Shown here one piece after another: positions 44,326-51,252 of a stretch of 64,000 nucleotides of DNA (position 1 is its first letter; each line of letters begins with the position of its first letter). A program made the translations under genes and the position numbers. The stretch covers positions 434,001 to 498,000 of the forward strand of contig NZ_WMDQ01000002.1 of the NCBI RefSeq assembly GCF_009707955.1, given 5' to 3'. The notes below the pieces were generated by a model. The model was not told where the DNA came from and ran no database searches. It saw only the letters and a program-made list of their open reading frames with translations. Origin of the DNA: Flavobacterium sp. LC2016-13. GTDB taxonomy: Bacteria > Bacteroidota > Bacteroidia > Flavobacteriales > Flavobacteriaceae.

Positions 44326-44519
44326 GTGTGGTAATTAGGATTTATAAATGTTTATTGCAAAAAATAAGCGTGGACATTTACACCAAGCTAAATCCAGGAT
44401 TACCACACCCTTAAACAAGCAATGATGCAAAGCCACGCCATGACGGCGCACTTCACATACATTATTTGCTTGTTAAATCGAGAAGCTGTTGAGCCTCAGG
44501 GTGGTAATTCGGATTTAGC
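44326..44519. repeat. Triplicated motif with nested inverted repeats (candidate structured RNA or recombination site)
   Basis: GTGTGGTAATTAGGATTTA at 44326-44344 recurs as GTGGTAATTCGGATTTAGC at 44501-44519. It occurs inverted as GCTAAATCCAGGATTACCAC at 44387-44406. Between the inverted copy and the third copy is a mid stem AACAAGCAA (44414-44422) / TTGCTTGTT (44466-44474) and an inner CGCC (44436-44439) / GGCG (44445-44448). The core is more GC-rich than its surroundings. It lies upstream of the minus-strand secreted-protein gene. Confidence 0.6.
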
Positions 44520-44682
44520 AATAACGTAATTAAGCACGAATATTTTTACATTACAAAAATAATTAAAAAGGATGACGTGGGACAATGAAAGTTACACAAT
44601 GTTTTGATTGTTTATGAACAGAATAGTTCTGATTTTACTTATGATAGATGTTATATTATAAATAATTTAAAACATCTATATC

Positions 44683-45066
44683 ATGTTCAAACTTCGTCTG
44701 TATAAATTTTTGAGTACCTTTATTCCTTACTTTAAAAGGAAACTAATGAATTCTATTTATAATCTTATTAAGACTAGTGCGGACAATCACATTAAGGGAT
44801 ATATTCAGAAAGATCTATTTACAATAGTACCTATTACTAATTCAGTAAAACCAAATAATGTTAAATATGCAGTAAAATATCAAAATGTAAACTTTTCAAT
44901 TGAAATAGAATATATTAACAATCAAATGGAAATTTCATTTCTTTCAACTGAATTAATTTCTTCTAAAACAGCATTATTTGATATTTCTCGTTTTGTACAA
45001 TTTGTTGAATCAATATCAACTCAAAATTTAATAAGACAAATTCAATTCGTTTTAAGCCATGGATAA
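44683..45066 (+). CDS. Unknown protein (127 aa; shorter start possible)
   Basis: The frame starts MFKLRLYKFLSTFIPYFKRKL, with a second ATG at residue 22 (MNSIYNLIKTSADN, position 44746) that may be the true start. The rest alternates beta-strand-like segments (KYAVKYQNVNFSIEIEYINN, ISRFVQFVESISTQNLIRQ). No signal, no family. Lies between the structured repeat and a membrane protein gene. Weak but coding-like composition. Confidence 0.5.
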   Translation: MFKLRLYKFLSTFIPYFKRKLMNSIYNLIKTSADNHIKGYIQKDLFTIVPITNSVKPNNVKYAVKYQNVNFSIEIEYINNQMEISFLSTELISSKTALFDISRFVQFVESISTQNLIRQIQFVLSHG

Positions 45067-45188
45067 AGGAGTTATTTTATATTAATTTAGTAAGTTTCTT
45101 TAAAGTTTTTATTTCGATAAATGTATATAAAACCAGTATTTATACTTGTAAAGATTTAATATCAAGTCTGTATATTTATCGAAATTTA

Positions 45189-45881
45189 ATGTATATGAAA
45201 ATTGATCTTTTTTCTGCTTGGAATTGGTTTTGGTTCTTTGTTATTTTTTCAGCTGGAGCCTCTGCAACAGTTTATTCTCTTTATCAATATTATCAAAGTG
45301 TTGTATCCGATGATGAATTATCAAATCAAAAAGTGAAAACAGAATATTATCAAAATGAAACACTTAAATATGCTCTGGGTGACGGTTATGCAGTAGTTTT
45401 ATTAGGTGAGAATCCGAATCAAAATACTTTTAACGTATTTTTAGAAAATACTTCTAAATACCCGATTTATGATAGTGAGTTATCAGGTATAAATTACACT
45501 CAGTTAAAAAATTGTGGAATAAATGAATCTGCAAACGAAGTGATTGTTAACAGAGCTTGTTTCTTAGCTAACAACGCTATCATATTCGAAAATCACAATT
45601 TAAAACCAGGAAAAATATCTCCATTGAATTATGCATTTCGAAAGGAAACACGATCATTATTTTATGTATTTCAACTAAGTGCAAGACACATTACAACTAT
45701 TCAATACTGTATAAATTTGTACGATGTTGCGACCAGCAGATACACATATAGCTATAAACTATTTAAAATAGAACCGAATAATAGTTATACATTATTGAAA
45801 GAAGGAGGTCCTCAATTGAATCCTGAGATATGGAAGCAAAATTTACCATACTGTAAAGAAATCAGAATAGAAGGACTTTAA
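45189..45881 (+). CDS. Membrane-anchored protein of unknown function
   Basis: A 230-residue protein with one N-terminal transmembrane segment (WNWFWFFVIFSAGASATVYSLY, residues ~10-31) and then a soluble domain with four Cys (LKNCGIN, NRACFL, IQYCINLYD, NLPYCKEI). The C-terminal domain looks beta-rich. Its downstream neighbour is a minus-strand ORF, so it is probably monocistronic. No family recognised. Confidence 0.6.
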   Translation: MYMKIDLFSAWNWFWFFVIFSAGASATVYSLYQYYQSVVSDDELSNQKVKTEYYQNETLKYALGDGYAVVLLGENPNQNTFNVFLENTSKYPIYDSELSGINYTQLKNCGINESANEVIVNRACFLANNAIIFENHNLKPGKISPLNYAFRKETRSLFYVFQLSARHITTIQYCINLYDVATSRYTYSYKLFKIEPNNSYTLLKEGGPQLNPEIWKQNLPYCKEIRIEGL

Positions 45882-46052
45882 TTATTTCTTTTCTTCCTCA
45901 TTCTTCAAAGTACCTTTCATAATACCACCCTCCTTTGCAGGACTTGTCATCATTAGGGTGGATAAATCTTCTTCTATAGGCTTCTCTTCGAAAACTTCTT
46001 TTACTGTTTTTTTATTTAGCGATTCTTCCATATGTTTTGCAAGTGGTTTCAT
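45882..46052 (-). CDS. Small tagged protein (56 aa), minus strand
   Basis: Starts at 46052 with MKPLAKHMEESLNKKTVK and ends NEEEKK before TAA at 45882-45884. The N-terminal dozen residues match the MKTLSDHIQESF of the plus-strand ORF at 41877: M, K, L, H, E and S are shared and the other changes are mostly conservative. Bases upstream of each start are similar (TATATA followed by ATAAACT). It may share a processing or targeting tag. Function unknown. Confidence 0.5.
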   Translation of the reverse strand: MKPLAKHMEESLNKKTVKEVFEEKPIEEDLSTLMMTSPAKEGGIMKGTLKNEEEKK

Positions 46053-46189
46053 AAGATAGAGTTTATAATATATATAAGGATTTAAAAAATACTTTTGTTA
46101 AAATGATGCATTTTGTCGAGTTTATTTTCCGTTTGTCTATAATTAAGCTCTTGTCAAAATATTCAGCATAAAATTAGTTTCCGTTTTAT

Positions 46190-46197
46190 TATATTTG
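46190..46197 (+). promoter_or_regulatory. -7 promoter element of SLATT-like gene
   Basis: TATATTTG matches TAnnTTTG, ~49 bases before the ATG. Confidence 0.4.
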
Positions 46198-46245
46198 AAT
46201 GATTTACGCTGAGTAAATCTTAAAATTATCAGATATAATTAATTT

Positions 46246-46833
46246 ATGAATACTGAAAATCAAATTGAAGAGTATAATAGTTTAAGACAAGATTGCTGGA
46301 ACGATGCGCTACATTCTTTTGGAACAGCATATATCTATTCGAAAAAGAGTCAAAAAATTGGTTGGCTTTTAAAAACAAATAATTTTCTAGGTATAATAGT
46401 TCCCGTTGTGATTGGGGGTATTGTAACGTCCTACAACATTTCTACTGAAGCATTAAAAGTGATATTGTTTTTTGCTGCGCCTATTTCATTAATGCAACTT
46501 ATTTTATCAGTCCTATCTCTCAGTAATAAATGGGATGATTCTTACTCTTATTATCTCGAATCAACCAACGATAATTCTCAACTATCAAATGATTATAATA
46601 ATTTAGCTAGATATCCTCCAGAAAGCAAAAATGAATTAAAATTAAAAAAAGACCTCATTGATGTGAAGTATCAAATTAGAAATACCAATGATACTAAATA
46701 TCGATTATCTGATAAGCAAAAAAGAGAAGGTATGAGATATTCTTTAAGAAATTTTCAACGTACATGTGCTGGATGTGGCATAAAACCAGTTGATATGAAA
46801 CCAACTAACTGTGGCGTATGTGGTGATTTTTAA
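46246..46833 (+). CDS. SLATT-like 2TM 'mobilome CxxCx(11)CxxC' protein
   Basis: A 195-residue protein with two predicted transmembrane segments (NFLGIIVPVVIGGIVTSY and VILFFAAPISLMQLILSVL, ~47-93). The hydrophilic N-terminal DALHSFGTAYIYSKKSQKIG precedes the TM pair. It ends CAGC-GIKPVDMKPTN-CGVC, exactly CxxC-x11-CxxC, a treble-clef or zinc-ribbon-like tail. This is the layout of SLATT-type two-TM proteins that NCBI names mobilome CxxCx(11)CxxC. SLATT proteins are predicted pore-forming effectors in conflict systems. Role here inferred, not shown. Confidence 0.75.
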   Translation: MNTENQIEEYNSLRQDCWNDALHSFGTAYIYSKKSQKIGWLLKTNNFLGIIVPVVIGGIVTSYNISTEALKVILFFAAPISLMQLILSVLSLSNKWDDSYSYYLESTNDNSQLSNDYNNLARYPPESKNELKLKKDLIDVKYQIRNTNDTKYRLSDKQKREGMRYSLRNFQRTCAGCGIKPVDMKPTNCGVCGDF

Positions 46834-46855
46834 TATTTAACTAACAATTTATAAT

Positions 46856-47077
46856 ATGACTAATAACAAAAATGTACTTAGGGTACTTAATGGATTTCTA
46901 GAATTATCTACTTCAGAAAAAATTGAGTTAAAAAAAGAAATTGATGATTTAATCATTTCGGGAGTTTTGACAAATGAATATACCAACCTAAGTAAGAAAA
47001 GAGAGATTTCAGTCAAAATGTCTGCAAACTTAGGGCCAACAAACAATAATAATTGTAAATGTTGTGGAAGAGGTTAA
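46856..47077 (+). CDS. Small partner protein ending CKCCGRG (73 aa)
   Basis: Starts MTNNKNVLRVLNGFLELS, then an amphipathic helical stretch (EKIELKKEIDDLIISGVLTN), and ends NNNCKCCGRG with three Cys. It lies 22 bases after the SLATT-like gene and is terminated by a strong hairpin. Likely co-transcribed, with a matching Cys-rich end. Possibly an inhibitor, chaperone or zinc-sharing partner of the SLATT protein. No known family. Confidence 0.6.
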   Translation: MTNNKNVLRVLNGFLELSTSEKIELKKEIDDLIISGVLTNEYTNLSKKREISVKMSANLGPTNNNNCKCCGRG

Positions 47078-47079
47078 TA

Positions 47080-47110
47080 GTCAATCCCAATCATTAGATT
47101 GGGATTTCTA
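47080..47110. terminator. Bidirectional terminator
   Basis: AATCCCAATC pairs with GATTGGGATT over ATTA (47082-47105), between convergent small ORF and transposase. Confidence 0.85.
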
Positions 47111-47113
47111 TTA

Positions 47114-48355
47114 TTAAACCTTTGCTATCAACTCCTTATAACTTAACCTTTCATCAGAATTGATCAATGTAAGGTTAAATTGTTCCCCCGTACTTAAAGT
47201 ACGTATGTTATATCTATATGCAAATTCATCACAGTATCGATGTAGATGTTTATCACTTGTGAAGTGATATATTCCAATAATACCTCTTTTTAATAATCCC
47301 CAAAATCCTTCGATTCCATTCGTATGATATGAGCCGACCTTGAATAATCCTAAATTATGCTGGATAACTTTATGACTATAATGTTTTTCCAATCCACGAT
47401 ATCCTCTCCATCCATCACTAACAATAGTAGAACCTTTTTTAACTTTTCCATTGATGATACCTTTGAGAGTTATTCCTTCTGTATTCTCAACTACTTTCGT
47501 ATAAACAATTCCATTGTTAAGCATTCCAAATACAGGTGTTTTAGTTTTGGTACTTCTACCTTGTGTATTAGCAATCTTTTTACCTTTACTGCGATTTTTA
47601 TTTTTCCCTCCGACGTAGGTTTCATCAACTTGAGTTATTCCGTCAAATTCAAAATCAACTCTTGTACGAACCGAATTTCGAAGCCTACTTAGCATAAACC
47701 AAGCACTTTTCTGTGTAACTCCAATTTCTCTCATTAATTGATAGCTACTTACACCTTTCTTATTTGAGGTAAATAAATAAACAGCTCTGAACCATTTTTC
47801 CAAAGGAATAGTTGATTTTTCAAAGATTGTTCCTATTGTTACACTAAATGGTGATCTACAATCTTTACATTTGTAATAACCGTTGTCATATCCTCTCTTT
47901 TTGATTCGATAATGACTATCACGTTGGCTTCCACAATGTGGACAAATTGGTTCTCCATTCCAACGCAATTTTTCTAGGTGTTCTCGACAAGCTTTATCGG
48001 TGTTTAATACCTTTCCCATGTCGTATACAGATTTAAAAATCTGTGCAGTATCAAGTTCAATATCAATATGTTTGCTCATATTTGTTTTATTAAAAATAAT
48101 ACTTTTTGGCGTAATTGGTAAGGTTTTTCGTACTTTATTTAGACGAGTTGTTAACAATTTTGTAGGGTCAGGAAACCTAACAAAGGAGGGTTTTGGATGT
48201 TCTATCTCGCATTGAACTAGTAGAGCATTTAAAATATCTTCAACACTTTCTTGTAAAGAATTTGACTCGTAATCATGTATTAAGTCATCATAGTCAAACT
48301 GTGAGAAATCATATGTTTCATAGCAAGATTTAAAGTCATATTTGATGTCAGTCAT
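47114..48355 (-). CDS. IS1595 family (ISXO2-like) transposase
   Basis: A 413-residue transposase with a zinc ribbon at about residues 138-166 (CPHCGSQ...YKCKDC), an ISXO2-like DDE/N domain with the first Asp in VDETYVGGK (D244), the second in VSDGWRGY (D314) and the third site in THTNGIEGFWGLLKRG at ~345-356, then GIYHFTSDKHLHRYCDEF. The N-terminal ~95 residues are extra compared with typical members (~300). An internal start (MSKHIDIEL) is possible. It is the only IS1595-type gene within the element and explains the 8-bp duplication. Confidence 0.88.
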   Translation of the reverse strand: MTDIKYDFKSCYETYDFSQFDYDDLIHDYESNSLQESVEDILNALLVQCEIEHPKPSFVRFPDPTKLLTTRLNKVRKTLPITPKSIIFNKTNMSKHIDIELDTAQIFKSVYDMGKVLNTDKACREHLEKLRWNGEPICPHCGSQRDSHYRIKKRGYDNGYYKCKDCRSPFSVTIGTIFEKSTIPLEKWFRAVYLFTSNKKGVSSYQLMREIGVTQKSAWFMLSRLRNSVRTRVDFEFDGITQVDETYVGGKNKNRSKGKKIANTQGRSTKTKTPVFGMLNNGIVYTKVVENTEGITLKGIINGKVKKGSTIVSDGWRGYRGLEKHYSHKVIQHNLGLFKVGSYHTNGIEGFWGLLKRGIIGIYHFTSDKHLHRYCDEFAYRYNIRTLSTGEQFNLTLINSDERLSYKELIAKV

Positions 48356-48475
48356 AATTTTTGAGTTAGAATTATGACGAATTCAACAATGTTTGAAAAA
48401 TGAAATGAATTTAATTTGAAAAGTTTTGAAAATCGAGGAGGTAAATCAATGATATTGTTTAATTTCTTATAATAG

Positions 48476-48510
48476 AAAACCTTACCTACTGGTAATAGAT
48501 AAGGTTTTTG
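48476..48510 (-). terminator. Hairpin terminator of 55-aa ORF
   Basis: AAAACCTTA (48476-48484) pairs with TAAGGTTTT (48500-48508). It lies just after the stop of the minus-strand 55-aa ORF. Confidence 0.65.
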
Positions 48511-48518
48511 AAAAACAA

Positions 48519-48686
48519 TTACTTTATGAAAACATCAATGAATTCTAATCCAATTGATATGACAGGAATCAAATCCCATAAAATTGATGAAAGCAATTTG
48601 TTGGTTTCGCTTTGAGAATTGTCATTTTCAGCTTCTGAAATGATTACAACTGTTACTTGGCAGTTGTAGAAATTTAAATTTTGCAT
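48519..48686 (-). CDS. Small hydrophobic-tailed protein (55 aa)
   Basis: Begins at 48686 with MQNLNFYNCQVTVVIISEAE and ends in a hydrophobic helix ILWDLIPVISIGLEFIDVF. It is bounded by hairpins at 48476-48508 (downstream) and 48762-48790 (upstream). Only one long frame is present, with no family, but the length and boundaries support translation. It could be a holin-like or membrane-binding peptide. Part of the right end cargo. Confidence 0.5.
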   Translation of the reverse strand: MQNLNFYNCQVTVVIISEAENDNSQSETNKLLSSILWDLIPVISIGLEFIDVFIK

Positions 48687-48760
48687 ATCAAATATTTTTA
48701 CAGTTAATATTTGAATTCAACAACATTGTCAAAAAGATTAAATCACTTTTGGAAAGTTTG

Positions 48761-48792
48761 AAAAAGCCAGTTCGAAATGAACTGGCTTTTAA
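48761..48792. terminator. Strong bidirectional hairpin near right end of transposon
   Basis: AAAAGCCAGTTC (48762-48773), loop GAAAT, GAACTGGCTTTT (48779-48790), about 118 bases from the end. Mirrors the hairpin near the left end. Confidence 0.85.
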
Positions 48793-48884
48793 ATGTTAGT
48801 TAAATGATATTTTGAGTATTTTTGAGTTAGAATATATACTAAAAACAAACCAAACCAATCTTATATTTTTAAGATATTCGTAGT

Positions 48885-48908
48885 TGGTAACCTGTGTATA
48901 TTATTATC
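48885..48908 (-). repeat. Right terminal inverted repeat
   Basis: 24 bases, perfect inverse of 38958-38981, ending at the duplicated ATATTTTA. Confidence 0.88.
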
Positions 48909-48916
48909 ATATTTTA
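48909..48916. repeat. Target-site duplication, right copy (8 bp)
   Basis: ATATTTTA, same as 38950-38957. Confidence 0.85.
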
Positions 48917-48937
48917 ATTAGTGAAATATTTATAGTA

Positions 48938-48945
48938 CAAAGTTG
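48938..48945 (-). promoter_or_regulatory. Displaced SDR promoter (-7 element)
   Basis: On the minus strand CAACTTTG is a near-match to TAnnTTTG. In the rejoined pre-insertion sequence it would be about 37 bases upstream of the SDR start at 38942. The sequence around it resembles the promoter at 34155-34162. Confidence 0.5.
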
Positions 48946-48985
48946 CGCCAGGAACACTAGTGAAGCCATTGATGTTTATTACAAA

Positions 48986-49008
48986 AAATCTTGACATTTG
49001 TCAAGAGA
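48986..49008 (-). terminator. Short hairpin after Crp/Fnr copy 4
   Basis: CTTGACA / TGTCAAG around AT-rich loop, close to the gene's stop. Resembles the hairpin after copy 2. Confidence 0.45.
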
Positions 49009-49031
49009 ATGGAAGAACGGGACGTATTGTT

Positions 49032-49610
49032 TTATTTTTTATAAGCTAATTTCCTTATTCTGCTTAAGGTTTCAGGGGTAACGCCTAAATATGAGGCTAA
49101 CATATGCCTCGGTACGCGATTGGCGAGTTGTGGATAAAATTCAAGAAAATGAAGGTATTTTTCTTCCGCAGTATAACTAATATCGGCCTGAATTCTTTTT
49201 TGCGTGGTATTCATACTTTTTTGAAGTATGCTGCTTATGATAGAACTAAAGGTTGGAATTTTTTCGCAGATTTTATCGAAATCGTCTTTATGTATTAAAA
49301 GTACAGTAGTGTTTTCGATGGCTTCGATATTTAGTTTCGAAGGTGTTTCGTTTAATAAACTGTCGCGATCGCCTGTCCACCAATTTTCTATAGAAAACTG
49401 AATCGTATGTTCAACATTATCAGCATCTACAGAATAACGTCTGACGCAGCCGTCGCAAATAAAAGCGTGAAAATTCCAAACATCACCTTCTTTTAATAAA
49501 AGTTGGTATTTGCGGAATTTTTTAACGGTACTGACAGATTCTATAAACGCCCATTCGTCATCAGACAAAGTCGCTTTACTTTCGATATATTTTTTTAATA
49601 CACTAAACAT
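49032..49610 (-). CDS. Crp/Fnr family transcriptional regulator (copy 4)
   Basis: A 192-residue regulator with VKKFRKYQLLLKEGDVWNFHAFICDG, CVRRYSVDADNVEHTIQFSIENWW, GDRDSLLNETPSKLNIEA and VASYLGVTPETLSRIRKLAYKK near the end (as in the other three copies). In the ancestral arrangement its gene ended next to the promoter of the SDR gene at 38085-38942; the transposon now separates the two. Likely controls neighbouring redox enzymes. Confidence 0.9.
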   Translation of the reverse strand: MFSVLKKYIESKATLSDDEWAFIESVSTVKKFRKYQLLLKEGDVWNFHAFICDGCVRRYSVDADNVEHTIQFSIENWWTGDRDSLLNETPSKLNIEAIENTTVLLIHKDDFDKICEKIPTFSSIISSILQKSMNTTQKRIQADISYTAEEKYLHFLEFYPQLANRVPRHMLASYLGVTPETLSRIRKLAYKK

Positions 49611-49647
49611 ATTACAAAGATATAGTATTTATAAACGGCTTAAATGA

Positions 49648-49688
49648 AATAAAAAGGCCGGAATTAGTGATTAATTCCGGCCTTAAAT
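49648..49688. terminator. Bidirectional terminator
   Basis: AAGGCCGGAATT pairs with AATTCCGGCCTT around a short loop, downstream of the VOC gene on the minus strand. Confidence 0.85.
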
Positions 49689-49704
49689 TATGATGTTATG
49701 ATTG

Positions 49705-50166
49705 TTAGTTTCCGATAATAGTATTGGTCTGAAAAATGTTTATTTTATTTCCGTCAACATCTGTAATCATAGTACATAACATTTTATCACCTGCAAGATA
49801 TTGTTCTTTCCAGACAAAACTAACTCCTTTTTCTTCAAGTTCTTTTGTAGCAACCGCCAGATCTTCAACTTGCAAAACAATTGATTTATTGCCAAGCGGA
49901 ATTAAGTGGAGCGGGGCATCGGCAAATAAAGCTTCGATTCTTTCGGGATTCGGAATATTCAAAAGTTCGATACGCATTCCGCCGGCTTCCAAAATAGCCG
50001 CTTCTGCAGATCCTGATGGAATGGCAAATGTAGTACGGCTGACTAATTTGAAATCAAATATATCAGAGTACCATTTAATAGACTGATCGATATTTGAAAC
50101 CGTAAAGGCTATATTGTAAAGTGAGAAGGAGGCAAGCCCTGTTTTATTTATTGCTGTATTTTGCAT
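49705..50166 (-). CDS. VOC family (glyoxalase-fold) protein
   Basis: A 153-residue single-domain VOC protein. LYNIAFTVSNIDQSIKWYSDIFDF opens the first beta-alpha-beta unit, and the second has KSIVLQVEDLAVATKELEEKGV and TMITDVDGNKINIF. Metal ligands expected at each half are not fully clear. Transcribed with its own promoter, downstream of nothing obvious, divergent from the SDR at 50390. Detoxification or redox role inferred from the neighbourhood. Confidence 0.85.
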   Translation of the reverse strand: MQNTAINKTGLASFSLYNIAFTVSNIDQSIKWYSDIFDFKLVSRTTFAIPSGSAEAAILEAGGMRIELLNIPNPERIEALFADAPLHLIPLGNKSIVLQVEDLAVATKELEEKGVSFVWKEQYLAGDKMLCTMITDVDGNKINIFQTNTIIGN

Positions 50167-50348
50167 GTTTAGAGGATTTTAAAAGTTTGTATTTTTTGTA
50201 ATGTATTTTTATGATACAAATTTCAAACAAATCTTATTTTAAAACATTGACATTTGATATGAAATGTATTGATATAGATCAAGGATATTTGATCTTTTAA
50301 ACAAAGTAAATTGAGCTTTTGACTAAAGCGACTAGTTTTAATTCGGTC

Positions 50349-50356
50349 TAATTTTG
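50349..50356 (+). promoter_or_regulatory. -7 promoter element of SDR gene
   Basis: TAATTTTG, ~34 bases before the ATG. No -33 TTG at standard spacing. Confidence 0.4.
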
Positions 50357-50389
50357 CCTTTATAAAACAACCACTTAATAAAAAGAATT

Positions 50390-51202
50390 ATGCAAAGAGT
50401 AGTATTGGTTACAGGTGCATCTGCAGGTATTGGTAAAGAAACGGCAAAACATTTAGCAGCAAATAATTATATCGTTTATGGTGCTGCCAGACGAGTAGAT
50501 AAAATGAAGGATCTGGCTCAGCTAGGTATAAAATGTATTGAAATGGACGTTACAAATGATGCATCGATGCTGAACGGCATCAATACCATTATTACAAATG
50601 AAGGAAGAATTGATGTTTTGATAAATAATGCCGGTTTTGGTTCTTATGGCGCAATTGAAGACGTTTCTATGGAGACAGCAAAGTATCAGTTAGAGGTAAA
50701 TGTATTTGGTGCAGCACGATTAATTCAATTATGTCTTCCGTATATGAGAGAAAATAAGTGGGGAAAAATTGTGAATATATCATCGATTGGCGGCAAGATT
50801 GCGAGTCCTTTTGGCGGCTGGTATCATGCCAGTAAATTTGCAATTGAAGGTTTGAGTGACAGTTTACGTAATGAAGTTAAACCATTTGGAATTGATGTTG
50901 TTGTAATTGAACCGGGCGGAATACAATCTGAATGGTCGGGGATTGCATTTGACAGTATGGTTAAAACTTCCGGTCATGGCGCTTATGGGGCAACGGTTAA
51001 TAAACTGATGAAGACGTTTGCCAATATTGAAAAAAAGAATCCAGGCCCAATAATTATTGCAGAATTAATTTTGAAAGCTTTAAAAGCAAACAAACCGAAA
51101 ACACGTTATCATGGAGGTTATTTGGCCGGACCAGCTCTTTTTATGCGAAAAATTTTGTCTGATAAAATGTTTGATAAAGTGACTATGAGTGCGATGAAAT
51201 AA
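50390..51202 (+). CDS. SDR family oxidoreductase
   Basis: A 270-residue short-chain dehydrogenase with TGASAGIG (residues 8-15), MDVTNDAS, INNAGFGSYG, NISSIGGKI with catalytic Ser, YHASKFAIEGLS with Tyr and Lys, and IEPGGIQSEW. Similar in style to the SDRs at 11135 and 38085. Divergent to the VOC gene. Followed by a perfect 42-bp palindrome that may act as terminator. Confidence 0.87.
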   Translation: MQRVVLVTGASAGIGKETAKHLAANNYIVYGAARRVDKMKDLAQLGIKCIEMDVTNDASMLNGINTIITNEGRIDVLINNAGFGSYGAIEDVSMETAKYQLEVNVFGAARLIQLCLPYMRENKWGKIVNISSIGGKIASPFGGWYHASKFAIEGLSDSLRNEVKPFGIDVVVIEPGGIQSEWSGIAFDSMVKTSGHGAYGATVNKLMKTFANIEKKNPGPIIIAELILKALKANKPKTRYHGGYLAGPALFMRKILSDKMFDKVTMSAMK

Positions 51203-51207
51203 ACAAT

Positions 51208-51249
51208 TAAACAATTAACAATTATCAATTGATAATTGTTAATTGTTTA
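51208..51249. terminator. Perfect 42-bp palindrome, likely bidirectional terminator
   Basis: Arms 51208-51228 and 51229-51249 are exact inverse complements centred on TATCAATTGATA; the outer arm contains repeated AACAATTA units. It separates the convergent SDR and histidine-kinase genes. Confidence 0.6.
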
Positions 51250-51252
51250 CAG

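Larger units (their letters stand above)
38958..48908. mobile_element. 9,951-bp IS1595/ISXO2-type transposon carrying cargo genes
   Basis: Defined by 24-bp perfect terminal inverted repeats (38958-38981 and 48885-48908, outer bases GATAATAATATACACAGG) and by 8-bp direct duplications immediately outside. An ISXO2-type transposase lies near the right end. Cargo in order: a tandem pair of IS3-type transposases, small tagged ORF, Ntn-hydrolase, 66-aa ORF, secreted protein (minus), structured repeat, two unknown ORFs, a minus-strand tagged ORF, SLATT-like protein, Cys-rich ORF, the transposase, and a 55-aa ORF. Hairpin terminators occur ~110-120 bases inside both ends. Inserted into the 5' region of an SDR gene. 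Confidence 0.85.

Noticed and set aside
44326..44519. CRISPR array or attC site
   Set aside because: Only three motif copies with mixed orientation and unequal spacing; the consensus core boxes of attC are not present at the expected places.
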